Positions 12,717 through 20,460 are shown, numbered from the stretch's first letter. The stretch is 20,547 nucleotides of DNA from Candidatus Micrarchaeum sp. (GCA_020723935.1 DYHY01000006.1:25213-45759), one strand, 5' to 3'. Made by a program: numbers and translations. The notes: generated by a model from the sequence alone, not told the origin.

Positions 12717-13511
12717 TCACTTCTTCCCCTTCCCGGCGGGGTTCTTCGTTCCGCAGACGGGGCAGTCCGGCTCCTTCTTCACCTTGACGAACCAGCTCTT
12801 GCCCTCGAGGAAATCGTAGTAAGTGACCCCGTCCACGACGGTCTTGCCCTCGGCGATCGTCGTCGCGAGCTGGCGGAAGACCTGGCCGGAGACGATCTTC
12901 AGGGCCTCCGCCGCCTGGATGCAGCCCAGCGCCCCCGCGACTGGGCCGACGATTCCCACGCCCTCGCACGAAAGGGGATCGGGCTCATCGTCCGTCATCT
13001 TCTTCCCGAGGAAGCAGGAAAGGCAGTATTCGCCCGGGATGATCGTCGCGACCGAGCCCTGCCAGCCGACCGCGGCGCCGACGACAAGGGGTATCTCCTT
13101 CCCGACCGCTATCCTGTTCAGGAGGAGTTTCGTCTTGATGTTGTCCGTGCAGTCCAGGATGCAATCGGTGCCTATCTGGTCGCCGAGGGCTTCCGCATCC
13201 TCGACGATGGCGACGGCTTCCACGTCCGGGTTCATCCGCCGCAGAGCCTCCGCGGCCGCCTCGGCCTTGGGCCTGTTCACATCCTTCTCCGTGAAGAGGA
13301 GCTGGCGGTTGAGGTTGTGGAACTCGACGATGTCCCTGTCCACGAGCGTTATCTTCCTCACACCCGCGAGGGCGAGATACGCCGCTGCGGCGGTCCCGAG
13401 GCCCCCCACGCCGACGATTATGACCTCGGACCGCGAGACCTTGTCCTGCCGCAGGAGGCCGTCCTGCCTGAGGTATTTCCCGGGCTGTTCCGGGCTGGTT
13501 GAAGCAGCCAT
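12717..13511 (-). CDS. E1-like ubiquitin/sulphur-carrier activating enzyme (ThiF/MoeB/UbaA family)
   Basis: These enzymes adenylate the C-terminal Gly of small ubiquitin-like proteins (ThiS, MoaD, SAMPs). The 264-residue protein has the ATP site VIIVGVGGLGTAAAAYLA, LVDRDIVEFHNLNRQ (Asp57, Asn65, Arg68, Gln69), Lys81 and DCTDN. Two CxxC pairs, CLSC (about 162-165) and CPVC (about 248-251), make the structural zinc site. Cys181 in LSCEGVGIVGPVAG occupies the place of the catalytic cysteine of MoeB/ThiF. A TATA element GGATAAAAGAAG lies about 28 nt before the ATG at 13511, predicting a leaderless transcript that continues into the Dph6-like gene. No small Gly-Gly protein gene was found in the window, so the partner is unknown. 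Confidence 0.92.
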   Translation of the reverse strand: MAASTSPEQPGKYLRQDGLLRQDKVSRSEVIIVGVGGLGTAAAAYLALAGVRKITLVDRDIVEFHNLNRQLLFTEKDVNRPKAEAAAEALRRMNPDVEAVAIVEDAEALGDQIGTDCILDCTDNIKTKLLLNRIAVGKEIPLVVGAAVGWQGSVATIIPGEYCLSCFLGKKMTDDEPDPLSCEGVGIVGPVAGALGCIQAAEALKIVSGQVFRQLATTIAEGKTVVDGVTYYDFLEGKSWFVKVKKEPDCPVCGTKNPAGKGKK

Positions 13512-13532
13512 TCTCCCCGCGCGAGACGGCGG

Positions 13533-13545
13533 CTTCTTTTATCCC
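13533..13545 (-). promoter_or_regulatory. TATA box of the E1-like / Dph6-like operon
   Basis: The minus strand reads GGGATAAAAGAAG with its centre about 28 nt before the ATG at 13511. The spacing matches the other leaderless-type promoters here. Confidence 0.6.
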
Positions 13546-13576
13546 TTTCTTTCGGGCCCCCGTTCCGCGCGCCGGG

Positions 13577-13617
13577 CCTCGGCAAGCCTCGGCAAGCCTC
13601 ACAAATCTTTTTAAAGG
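13577..13617 (+). promoter_or_regulatory. TATA box of the membrane pyrophosphatase gene with upstream 10-bp repeats
   Basis: CTTTTTAAAG (13607-13616) is a strong TATA candidate centred 27 nt before the ATG at 13638. Directly upstream CCTCGGCAAG occurs twice in tandem (13577-13586 and 13587-13596), followed by a partial third CCTCACAA. The 10-bp period puts the copies on the same DNA face, as for a regulator or BRE-like contact; a function is inference only. Confidence 0.55.
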
Positions 13618-13637
13618 TCCGGCCGGGGGTGTCCCGA

Positions 13638-15671
13638 ATGTCAGTGGCGCTAGCCGCGGGGGCGGCCCTTGTCGGACTCGGATTTGCCGCGTATTTTGCG
13701 AAGAACATCCTCTCCCTGGACGAGGGTTCCGCCAAGATGAAGGAGATCTCCGGCGCCATCCGCCAGGGCGCGATGGCGTTCCTGAAGCGCCAGTACGTGA
13801 CGATAACGGCGCTCAGCGTCGTCCTCGCCGTCCTCATAGCCTTCCTGATAAAGCCCGCGAACGTCGGCGTGATGACCGCCGTCTCCTTCCTGATAGGCGC
13901 CTTCTTCTCCGGCTTCGCCGGATTCCTCAGCATGTGGGTCGCGGTGCGCGCGAACGGCAGGACCGCCCGGGCCGCCGAGAAGGGCGGCCTCAACGCGGCG
14001 CTCCAGGCCTCCTTCCGCGGCGGGGCCGTGATGGGCCTGTGCGTCGTCGCGCTGAGCCTCCTCAGCGTCTCGGCCCTCTACCTAATCTTCGGCAAGCCCG
14101 AATACATCATCGGCCTTGCCTTCGGGGCGAGCTTCGTCGCGCTCTTCGCCCAACTGGGCGGCGGGATATACACAAAGGCCGCGGACGTCGGGGCGGACCT
14201 CGTCGGGAAGATAGAGAAGAACATCCCCGAGGACGACCCGAGGAACCCGGCGGTCATCGCCGACAACGTCGGCGACAACGTCGGCGACTGCGCCGGAAGG
14301 GGAGCGGACCTCTTCGAATCCTGCACCGCCGAGAACATCGGCGCGATGATCCTGGGCGTCGCCCTGATGCCGGTGTACGGGATGGGCGGGGTCCTCTTCC
14401 CGCTCGTCGCGACCGGGATGGGCATCCTCGCCTCGATCGTCGGGATATTCTTCGTGAAGGTCAAGTCCAACAAGGACAACCCGCTCAAGGCGATGGACAC
14501 CGGTCTCTACGTCACGTCGGCGATATCGGCCGTCGGGCTCTTCTTCCTCGTCAAGTACTTCCTCAACGGGAACATGAACCTCTACTACGCATCCCTCATC
14601 GGGATAGCGACGAGCATCGCGATAAGGTACATAACCGAATACTACACGGCGAAGAACTTCGGGCCTGTGCAGGAGATAGCGAGGGCCTCCCAGACGGGGG
14701 CCGCGACCAACTTCCTGCGCGGCATCTCGATCGGCCTGGAATCCACTAGCGCCCCGATCCTCGTGATGTGCGCGGCGATCCTGGGCTCCTACGCCCTGGG
14801 GAGCGCCAACGGCGCCGGCTTCTCCGGCGGCATCTACGGCACGGCCGTCGCGACCGTCGGCATGCTTTCGAGCGCGGTGTTCATCCTCGCCATGGACGGC
14901 TACGGCCCGATCTCGGACAACGCCGGAGGCATCGGCGAGATGGCCGGGATGAGCCCGAAGGTCAGGGACGAGATACTGGACCCCCTGGACTCCCTCGGGA
15001 ACACGACCAAGTCGCTCACGAAGGGGTACGCCATGGGCTCCGCGGCGCTCTCCGCGTTCCTCCTGTTCGCCGCGTACCTTGAGACGACGCACCTGAAGGT
15101 CGTTGACCTCGCCCTGCCCAGCATCTTCGTCGGCGCCTTCGTAGGCGTCGCGCTGCCCTACCTGTTTTGCTCCTTCGCGATAAGGGCGGTCGGGACCGCG
15201 GCGTTCGAGATGGTGAACGAGGTCAGGCGCCAGTTCAAGGAGATCAAGGGCCTCATGGCCGGCAAGGCCAAGCCCGACTACGCAAAGTGCGTGGACATCA
15301 GCACCAAGGCGGCCCTGCGCGAGATGGTCGTTCCGGGCCTCCTCGTCGTCCTCACTCCGCTCGTCGTCGGCGTGCTGCTCGGGACCGGGGCGGTCGGCGG
15401 CCTCCTCATAGGCGCGACCATGAGCGGGATAGCGATGGCCCTGATGATGAACACGGGCGGAGCCGCCTGGGACAACGCGAAGAAGTACATCGAGAGCGGC
15501 CAGTACGGCGGCAAGGGGAGCCCCGCGCACGCCGCGGCCGTCGCGGGCGACACGGTCGGCGACCCGTTCAAGGACACCGCGGGACCGTCCCTGCACGTGC
15601 TCGTGAAGCTCCTGAACACGATCTCCCTAGTGTTCGCGCCGGTCTTCATCGGCCTGCTCATCATACACTGA
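13638..15671 (+). CDS. hppA: Membrane-bound proton-pumping pyrophosphatase, K+-independent type
   Basis: The protein couples PPi hydrolysis to ion transport across the membrane. The 677-residue sequence has about 16 hydrophobic segments and the hallmark active-site loop DNVGDNVGDCAGRGADLFES. Also present are NPLKAMDTGLYV, DGYGPISDNAGGIGEM and, near the C-terminus, GDTVGDPFKDTAGPSLHVL. The loop GNTTKSLTKGYAMGSAAL has Lys and Thr at the positions that mark K+-independent H+-PPases; K+-dependent enzymes have Ala and Gly there. The ATG at 13638 is preferred over the GTG three codons upstream because the TATA centre is 27 nt before it. The soluble pyrophosphatase gene follows after 28 nt. Confidence 0.96.
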   Translation: MSVALAAGAALVGLGFAAYFAKNILSLDEGSAKMKEISGAIRQGAMAFLKRQYVTITALSVVLAVLIAFLIKPANVGVMTAVSFLIGAFFSGFAGFLSMWVAVRANGRTARAAEKGGLNAALQASFRGGAVMGLCVVALSLLSVSALYLIFGKPEYIIGLAFGASFVALFAQLGGGIYTKAADVGADLVGKIEKNIPEDDPRNPAVIADNVGDNVGDCAGRGADLFESCTAENIGAMILGVALMPVYGMGGVLFPLVATGMGILASIVGIFFVKVKSNKDNPLKAMDTGLYVTSAISAVGLFFLVKYFLNGNMNLYYASLIGIATSIAIRYITEYYTAKNFGPVQEIARASQTGAATNFLRGISIGLESTSAPILVMCAAILGSYALGSANGAGFSGGIYGTAVATVGMLSSAVFILAMDGYGPISDNAGGIGEMAGMSPKVRDEILDPLDSLGNTTKSLTKGYAMGSAALSAFLLFAAYLETTHLKVVDLALPSIFVGAFVGVALPYLFCSFAIRAVGTAAFEMVNEVRRQFKEIKGLMAGKAKPDYAKCVDISTKAALREMVVPGLLVVLTPLVVGVLLGTGAVGGLLIGATMSGIAMALMMNTGGAAWDNAKKYIESGQYGGKGSPAHAAAVAGDTVGDPFKDTAGPSLHVLVKLLNTISLVFAPVFIGLLIIH

Positions 15672-15699
15672 GGAAGCGTCGGAAGAAGACGCGCCCGGA

Positions 15700-16647
15700 A
15701 TGGACGGGGAAGGCGGCGGAGGATCCGGGGCGCTTCTTGTCTTCGGGCACAGGAGCCCGGACACCGACACGATCTGTTCGGCCATAGTCCTCGCCGACCT
15801 CGTCAAGGGCACTCCTGCGAGGCTCGGCGAGATGGATCCGGAGACTGAGCTCGCCCTGAGGAAGTTCGGGGCCGCGGCGCCCATCCTGCTCTCGGGCTCC
15901 GCGGAAGGCAAGCGCGTCTATCTCGTCGACCACAACGAGGCGGTGCAGTCCGCCGAGGGGATCGAGAAGGCGGTGATTGCAGGGATAGTGGACCACCACA
16001 AGTTCGGGCTCAGGACCGCCGAGCCGATCCTCATCCGCGCCGAGCCCCTCGGAGCCACGGCGTCCATAATCTACAAGAAGTTCGTCGAGCAGGGCAGGAG
16101 CGTGACCAAGCAGCAGGCGGGCCTCCTCCTCTGCGCGATACTCTCCGACACGGCGATCTTCCGCTCTCCGACTACGACGCAGGAGGACAGGGAGATCGCC
16201 GAGGAGCTGGTCAGAATAGCGGGAGTCAAGGACATCGAGGCGCTCGGCCTCGAGCTCAAGAAGGCCAAGGCCGACTTTGCCGAGCGCGACCTCGCCAAGG
16301 CGGTCTCATCCGACTTCAAGGTCTTCCCGATGGGCTCCGGGACCCTGGGCATCAGCGAGATAGAGGTGACCGACGACGCCCGGGCGCAAGCCAAGGCCGG
16401 CGAGATAGTCCCCATCCTCGGGAAGCTCAAGGCGGAAGGGGGGCACCACACCGCCGCCCTGATGGCCGCGAACATAGCGGCGCGGGCGAGCAGGCTCTTC
16501 GTCGTTTCCGATTCTCCCGGGATAGTTGAGGCCGCCTTCGGCAAGAAGCTGGAGAACGGCGGGAGCATCTATTTTCCGGGAGTCCTTTCCAAGAAGAAGG
16601 ACATCATACCCAAGCTCGAGCGGGTTTTTTCCGCGGCCAAGAAGTGA
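15700..16647 (+). CDS. ppaC: Manganese-dependent inorganic pyrophosphatase (family II, DHH)
   Basis: This soluble enzyme hydrolyses PPi to phosphate. The 315-residue sequence carries the family II metal motifs GHRSPDTDT (His17, Asp21, Asp23), LVDHNE, IVDHHKFG (the DHH motif) and LLCAILSDTAIF, and a DHHA2-type C-terminal domain with GVLSKKKDIIPKLERVF, equivalent to the substrate-binding SRKKQ region. A Gly-rich N-terminus of about 10 residues precedes the domain. Its place 28 nt behind hppA implies a shared transcript. The TGA at 16645-16647 directly abuts the feoB stop on the other strand, so the two convergent genes have no spacer. Confidence 0.94.
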   Translation: MDGEGGGGSGALLVFGHRSPDTDTICSAIVLADLVKGTPARLGEMDPETELALRKFGAAAPILLSGSAEGKRVYLVDHNEAVQSAEGIEKAVIAGIVDHHKFGLRTAEPILIRAEPLGATASIIYKKFVEQGRSVTKQQAGLLLCAILSDTAIFRSPTTTQEDREIAEELVRIAGVKDIEALGLELKKAKADFAERDLAKAVSSDFKVFPMGSGTLGISEIEVTDDARAQAKAGEIVPILGKLKAEGGHHTAALMAANIAARASRLFVVSDSPGIVEAAFGKKLENGGSIYFPGVLSKKKDIIPKLERVFSAAKK

Positions 16648-18630
16648 TCATCTGAACCCGAGCAGAAGCCCCGCCTGGTAGAATGCGACCGCCGAGAGCC
16701 ATCCGACCGCGAGGGTGTAAGCGAAAATCATGGCGGCAGCCTTCCAGCTCCCGCTCTCGCTCCTTATGACGGAGACGGTCGCGGCGCACGGGATGTAGAG
16801 GAGGGACATTATCATGAACGCGCCGGCCGAAAGGGGGGAAAAGTCGCGCGCGACCCCCGCCGCGAGCGCCTCGCCCGGATAGAGCTGCCCCAAGGTGCTC
16901 ACGACGACTTCCTTTGCCACTATTCCGAACGTCAACGCGACCCCGGCCTTCCAGCTCCCGAATCCGGCGAGCGAAAGGAACGGGGCGACTGCCTTCCCCA
17001 GGACGCCGACGAGGCTCCCCTCGGACCCGAAGGGCACGCCCCAGGGGAGAGATCCCAGGAGCCATATCAGGACGCTCGCCGCAAGGATTGTGCGGTACGC
17101 CTTCCTGAGGAACGATCTGCCCCTCCACCACATTGAGCGCAGGACGTCGCCGGCCTTCGGCATTCTGTAAGGGGGGAGCTCTATCACGAGGGGCCCGGGC
17201 TTCTTCCCTCCCGCACCGGAGTTCAGGAACCTTGCCGTCGCAAGCCCGACGGCTATCCCGAGCAGGTAGAGGACGAAGATGACGATGCCCTCCCTGCCGG
17301 GGAAGAAGACGGACGAGAAGACGACGTAGATGGGCAGGCGCGCGGTACAAGACATGAACGGGGTTATCGCTATCGCTATCCTCCTCTCCCGCGCGGATTC
17401 TATTGTCCTCGTCGCCATTATCGCGGGTACGTTGCATCCGAACCCGAGGAGCATCGGTATCACCGAGCGCGCCCCTATCCCTAGGCGTCCGGCGAGCCGC
17501 TCCATCACGTAGACTGCGCGCGAGAGGTAGCCCGTGTCCTCGAGGAGCCCGAGGGCGAGGTACATCAGGAGGACGTTTGGGAGGAACGACACGACTATCC
17601 CCACCCCCCTTATGACGCCGTCGACCGCAAGGGACAGGAGCCAGGCGGGCGCGCCAGCGGCGGTTCCCGCCAAGACGACCCCCGCCGAAAGGAGCCCGAA
17701 AGAGCGCGAAACCAGGGCGCCCAGCGGCGTCCCAAGGCCGAAGACGAGCATGAACGCGAGGTACATTATCAGGAGGAACGCCGGGATGCCGAGGAACCGG
17801 TCGGTGAGGATGGCGTCCGCCGATTTCCTCGGGTCGAATGCGGGGATTCTCCTCGCGCCCTTCCTCACTGAAACCGCGGCGGCATCCTTCGCTATCTCGT
17901 ACCTCTTCCTTATGACGAACTCCGGGAAGGGCTCGCTCCCCGCGGCCCTCTCCCTCACGCGGGAGACGGCGGGGACCGAGCTTTTCTCTATCTCCGAGAG
18001 GACCTTCCAGTCCGTCGCGGAACGGAGCTTCAACGCCCTCCTCGCGGCTCCGAGCGCCGCCCGCACGTCTTTCGTGTGGTGCGGCGGCACCTTCCTCGCG
18101 CGCGTGCGGGAGGCGGCGCCCGCTATGGCATCCTCCAGCCTCCCGAAGCCGACGCCCTGCAGGGCGCTCGTCCTAACGCACGTTATCCCGAGGCGCGCCG
18201 AGAGGGCCGCCTCCTCTATCTCCATCCCGCTCCTCTCCAGTTCGTCCGCCATGTTGAGGTCCAGGACGACGGGCTTCCCGAGGTCCAGGATCTGCGTCAG
18301 GAAATAGAGGCTGCGCTCGAGGTTTGTCGCGTCAAGGACGTAGACTATCACGTCATACTTGCCGGAAAGGAGGACCTGGGACGAGACCTCCTCCTCGGGC
18401 GAATAGGGGACCAGGGAATACGCCCCCGGGAGGTCGACGAGGGAGAACTCCTTCCCGTCGCGGGCGAACGGGCCCTCTTTCCTCTCGACGGTCTTCCCCG
18501 GCCAGTTCCCCGTGTGCTGGCGCGAGCCCGTGAGCGCGTTGAAGACGGTGCTCTTCCCGGAATTGGGGTTGCCCGCAAGTATGACCCTGAACGGACCGCG
18601 GCGCCCGCCCTTCCTCCCTCCCTTCGCCAC
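16648..18630 (-). CDS. feoB: Ferrous iron transporter FeoB
   Basis: FeoB imports Fe(II) through a membrane domain controlled by an N-terminal G protein. The 660-residue sequence has G1 GNPNSGKST (20-28), the G2 region TGNWPGKTVE, G3 DLPG (66-69) and G4 NMAD (126-129). A helical linker follows, then a membrane region from about residue 290. Both FeoB gate repeats are visible: GFGCNVPAIMATRT with SCTARLPIYVVF, and FGIVAKEVVVSTLGQLY with YIPCAATVSVI, including the conserved Cys residues. The GTG at 18630 is chosen because a TATA centre lies 27 nt upstream; the first dozen residues are basic. No separate feoA gene is present; a FeoA domain is fused to the divergent regulator. Confidence 0.96.
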   Translation of the reverse strand: MAKGGRKGGRRGPFRVILAGNPNSGKSTVFNALTGSRQHTGNWPGKTVERKEGPFARDGKEFSLVDLPGAYSLVPYSPEEEVSSQVLLSGKYDVIVYVLDATNLERSLYFLTQILDLGKPVVLDLNMADELERSGMEIEEAALSARLGITCVRTSALQGVGFGRLEDAIAGAASRTRARKVPPHHTKDVRAALGAARRALKLRSATDWKVLSEIEKSSVPAVSRVRERAAGSEPFPEFVIRKRYEIAKDAAAVSVRKGARRIPAFDPRKSADAILTDRFLGIPAFLLIMYLAFMLVFGLGTPLGALVSRSFGLLSAGVVLAGTAAGAPAWLLSLAVDGVIRGVGIVVSFLPNVLLMYLALGLLEDTGYLSRAVYVMERLAGRLGIGARSVIPMLLGFGCNVPAIMATRTIESARERRIAIAITPFMSCTARLPIYVVFSSVFFPGREGIVIFVLYLLGIAVGLATARFLNSGAGGKKPGPLVIELPPYRMPKAGDVLRSMWWRGRSFLRKAYRTILAASVLIWLLGSLPWGVPFGSEGSLVGVLGKAVAPFLSLAGFGSWKAGVALTFGIVAKEVVVSTLGQLYPGEALAAGVARDFSPLSAGAFMIMSLLYIPCAATVSVIRSESGSWKAAAMIFAYTLAVGWLSAVAFYQAGLLLGFR

Positions 18631-18650
18631 GCCGCGGAAAGCCGTGAGGA

Positions 18651-18663
18651 AGGCTTATAAGTC
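18651..18663. promoter_or_regulatory. Shared palindromic TATA box of feoB and the dtxR-type gene
   Basis: CTTATAAG (18654-18661) is a perfect palindrome in the 58-nt gap between the divergent starts. Its centre is about 27 nt before the feoB GTG (minus) and 31 nt before the regulator ATG (plus), so one TBP site can serve both genes. Confidence 0.6.
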
Positions 18664-18701
18664 TTAGGGTGGCCTAACTCAGGTCAGGATGGGCCCTGAC
18701 C
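18664..18701. promoter_or_regulatory. Candidate DtxR-type operators at the feoB/dtxR promoter
   Basis: TTAGG-gtgg-CCTAA (18664-18677) is an inverted repeat built from the TTAGG/CCTAA half-sites used by DtxR/IdeR-family repressors, placed next to the shared TATA box. A second perfect 7-bp dyad, GGTCAGG-atgggc-CCTGACC (18682-18701), overlaps the regulator's start codon and predicted transcription start. Occupation of either would be expected to block the plus-strand transcript and, by hindering TBP or polymerase, feoB. Binding is inferred from motif similarity. Confidence 0.6.
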
Positions 18702-19303
18702 AGACGCACGGCGACCACGCTCCGCACGAGACGGAGGAGTACCTGGAGGTCCTCTACCGCCTCGAGGAGGAGGGGATCCCGTCGACCGTCAAGACCCTCG
18801 CCGGCTCGCTGCGGGTGAGGGAGGCTTCGGCAAGCGAGAAGATAGCGCGCCTCGTCCGGGCGGGCTTCGTCTCCCACAGGAAATACGGGACTGTCATGCT
18901 CACGGCGGCCGGGAGGCGCGTCGGGAAATCGATCCTGAGGAAGCACCGCATAGCGGAGAGGCTCCTCGGGTTCCTCGAGGTCAAGGAGCAGGACCTGCAC
19001 AGGGAGGCGTGCGAGCTGGAGCACCACATCTCAGACAGGACTGCCTGCGCGATACTGGACAAGCTTCCCCTCGGCGAGACGCTTTCCGAGGTCCCCGGCG
19101 GGAAATCGGCCAGGGTTCTCTCGATGGAAGGCGAGGAGAAGGCCCGCCGCCGCATAATGGAGCTGGGAATAACCCGCGGAGAGACCATCCGGGTCCTTTC
19201 GAACTCCTCCGGCGGAGGCGCCCTGAAGATCTCGGTGCGCGGTAGCGTCCTCGCCCTCGGGCGGGGCCTAGCGGACAAGATAACCGTCGAGCGGGCGGAA
19301 TAG
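18689..19303 (+). CDS. DtxR-family metal-dependent repressor with fused FeoA domain
   Basis: The 204-residue protein has a winged HTH (about 15-75, with STVKTLAGSLRVREASASEKI), a dimerisation and metal domain, and a C-terminal FeoA/SH3-like domain (about 132-204). Aligned by eye to DtxR, the ligands His79, Glu83, His98, Cys102, Glu105 and His106 are all kept as His86, Glu90, His104, Cys108, Glu111 and His112. Met10 of DtxR is replaced by Glu17, so iron versus manganese preference is uncertain. The gene is divergent from feoB, with DtxR-like dyads between, which makes autoregulation and Fe(II)-dependent repression of feoB the natural reading. The ATG at 18689 lies inside the second dyad. Confidence 0.93.
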   Translation: MGPDQTHGDHAPHETEEYLEVLYRLEEEGIPSTVKTLAGSLRVREASASEKIARLVRAGFVSHRKYGTVMLTAAGRRVGKSILRKHRIAERLLGFLEVKEQDLHREACELEHHISDRTACAILDKLPLGETLSEVPGGKSARVLSMEGEEKARRRIMELGITRGETIRVLSNSSGGGALKISVRGSVLALGRGLADKITVERAE

Positions 19304-19739
19304 GCCAGGCGACGCGCTTCCTTGCGTACTTCTCCGAGAAGATCTTCCTGACGACGAGCTTCATGTCCGCCATATACTTCCGCTTGTGGCTCGCGATCGC
19401 CTTGAGGAACAGGAGCTTTTCGAGCGACACGACCCCTACCGGGCCGGCGCTCCGGGAGCCTTGGGAGAGGAAAGCATAGTCGAACAAGCAAATGGTCTTC
19501 CATATCTCGAAGCCCGCCCTGCGTATCCCCAGGTCTCCGAAAAGGTCGACCCTGCTCTCCGGATACCTGCGCGCCAGTGCGCGATAATCCTCCGCCGGCA
19601 CTACGAAATCCCAGTCCTTCCCCCTCTTCCTCAGGCCGTAGAAGTCCATCGCCCCGTCGCCTATCAGGAGGGGCTTCTCCGAGAGGCGGACCCCCAGCTC
19701 CTTCCCGGGGTTGGGGATCCTGGTGGGTGGGCGCGCCAT
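18981..19739 (-). CDS. Nucleotidyltransferase-fold protein with an antisense read-through tail
   Basis: The first 145 residues look like a small nucleotidyltransferase domain: PLLIGDGAMDFYGLRKRGKDWDFVVP has the Gly-rich turn and a DxD pair (Asp43, Asp45), then YRALARRYPESRVDLFGD and GVVSLEKLLFLKAIASHKRK as the closing helix. This resembles minimal or AbiEii-like antitoxin-partner NTases, but the substrate is unknown. After KYARKRVAW the frame has no stop and runs about 323 nt antisense to the dtxR-type gene with Arg/Pro/Ser-rich content typical of shadow frames. A lost stop codon is likely; the real end may be near 19303. The ATG at 19739 has a TATA-like AAAGATAAGTA about 28 nt upstream. Confidence 0.6.
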   Translation of the reverse strand: MARPPTRIPNPGKELGVRLSEKPLLIGDGAMDFYGLRKRGKDWDFVVPAEDYRALARRYPESRVDLFGDLGIRRAGFEIWKTICLFDYAFLSQGSRSAGPVGVVSLEKLLFLKAIASHKRKYMADMKLVVRKIFSEKYARKRVAWPIPPARRLSCPLGPARGRGRYRAPRSSGRLRRRSSKGPGWSLRGLFPAPLCGGGPSPRLPSREPWPISRRGPRKASRRGEACPVSRRQSCLRCGAPARTPPCAGPAP

Positions 19740-19795
19740 CGCGTTGGCAGACGGACCGGCCGGCTACTTATCTTTTGCCGTTTCGGCGGGTAGCG

Positions 19796-19810
19796 GAAAA
19801 GATTATATTG
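19796..19810 (+). promoter_or_regulatory. TATA box of the F420/NADP oxidoreductase-like gene
   Basis: AGATTATATTGG is centred about 27 nt before the ATG at 19831, giving a predicted leaderless transcript. The divergent nucleotidyltransferase gene has its own element at 19763-19775. Confidence 0.6.
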
Positions 19811-19830
19811 GGGTTTCCCACGGCGCGCGC

Positions 19831-20460
19831 ATGAAAATAGGGATAATCGGCCACGGGATGGTCGGAAAGGCGCTCGCGGCGGGCCTCGTCAAGGGCGGCC
19901 ACGAAGTGATGGTGGGGACGAGGGATTTGAAGGGGAAGGAAGGCGACGTGCCCGAGGGCGCGAAGCTAGGCACCTTCGCCCAGGCCGCAAGGTTCGGCGA
20001 GGCGCTCTTCTTCGCGGTCAAGGGCGACGCAACGGACGAGGTGTTCGATATGGCGGGCAAGGAGAATTTCTCCGGGAAGATAGTCGTCGACGTCACGAAC
20101 CGAATCGGGATGTCCAAGGACAAGACGCCGTGCCTCGTCGTCGCCTATCCGGAATCCGGCAGACTAATCGTCCAGAGGCGCCTGCCGAAAGCCAGGATCG
20201 TCAAGGCGTTCAACATGGTCCCCTCCTCCTACATGGCGAACGCGAGGCTCCGCGAGGGCCAGCCGGACCTCTTCATCGCAGGCGACGACAAGAGCGCCAA
20301 GGAATGGGTCGGGAAGCTTGCCGAGGGCCGGGGCTGGCGCGTCTCCGACTACAGGGGGATCGAGAACTCCTACCTCCTGGAGGCGATAGCGATGGCCGGG
20401 ATCTACTACGGCGCGACAAGGAACCACTGGACGCACGCGTTCAAACTGCTGATGACATGA
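19831..20460 (+). CDS. NADPH:F420 oxidoreductase-like (COG2085-type) Rossmann protein
   Basis: The 209-residue protein opens with the dinucleotide site MKIGIIGHGMVGKALAAGL (GxGxxG) and VMVGTRD, where Thr-Arg after the second strand suits NADP(H). KIVVDVTNRIG and ARIVKAFNMVPSSYM match the NADP oxidoreductase, coenzyme-F420-dependent family, as does the length. The later part FIAGDDKSAKEWV and GIENSYLLEAIAMAGIYYG is typical of COG2085 proteins, some of which are F420-independent reductases. Whether this organism makes F420 cannot be told from the window. The ATG at 19831 is set by the start of the Rossmann strand and the TATA spacing; an open frame upstream is ignored. Confidence 0.85.
   Translation: MKIGIIGHGMVGKALAAGLVKGGHEVMVGTRDLKGKEGDVPEGAKLGTFAQAARFGEALFFAVKGDATDEVFDMAGKENFSGKIVVDVTNRIGMSKDKTPCLVVAYPESGRLIVQRRLPKARIVKAFNMVPSSYMANARLREGQPDLFIAGDDKSAKEWVGKLAEGRGWRVSDYRGIENSYLLEAIAMAGIYYGATRNHWTHAFKLLMT

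Noticed and set aside
14082-15596. Long open frame antisense to the membrane pyrophosphatase
   Set aside because: It is Arg/Asp/Val/His-rich with no domain pattern and mirrors a well-conserved gene; high GC content keeps the opposite frame open.
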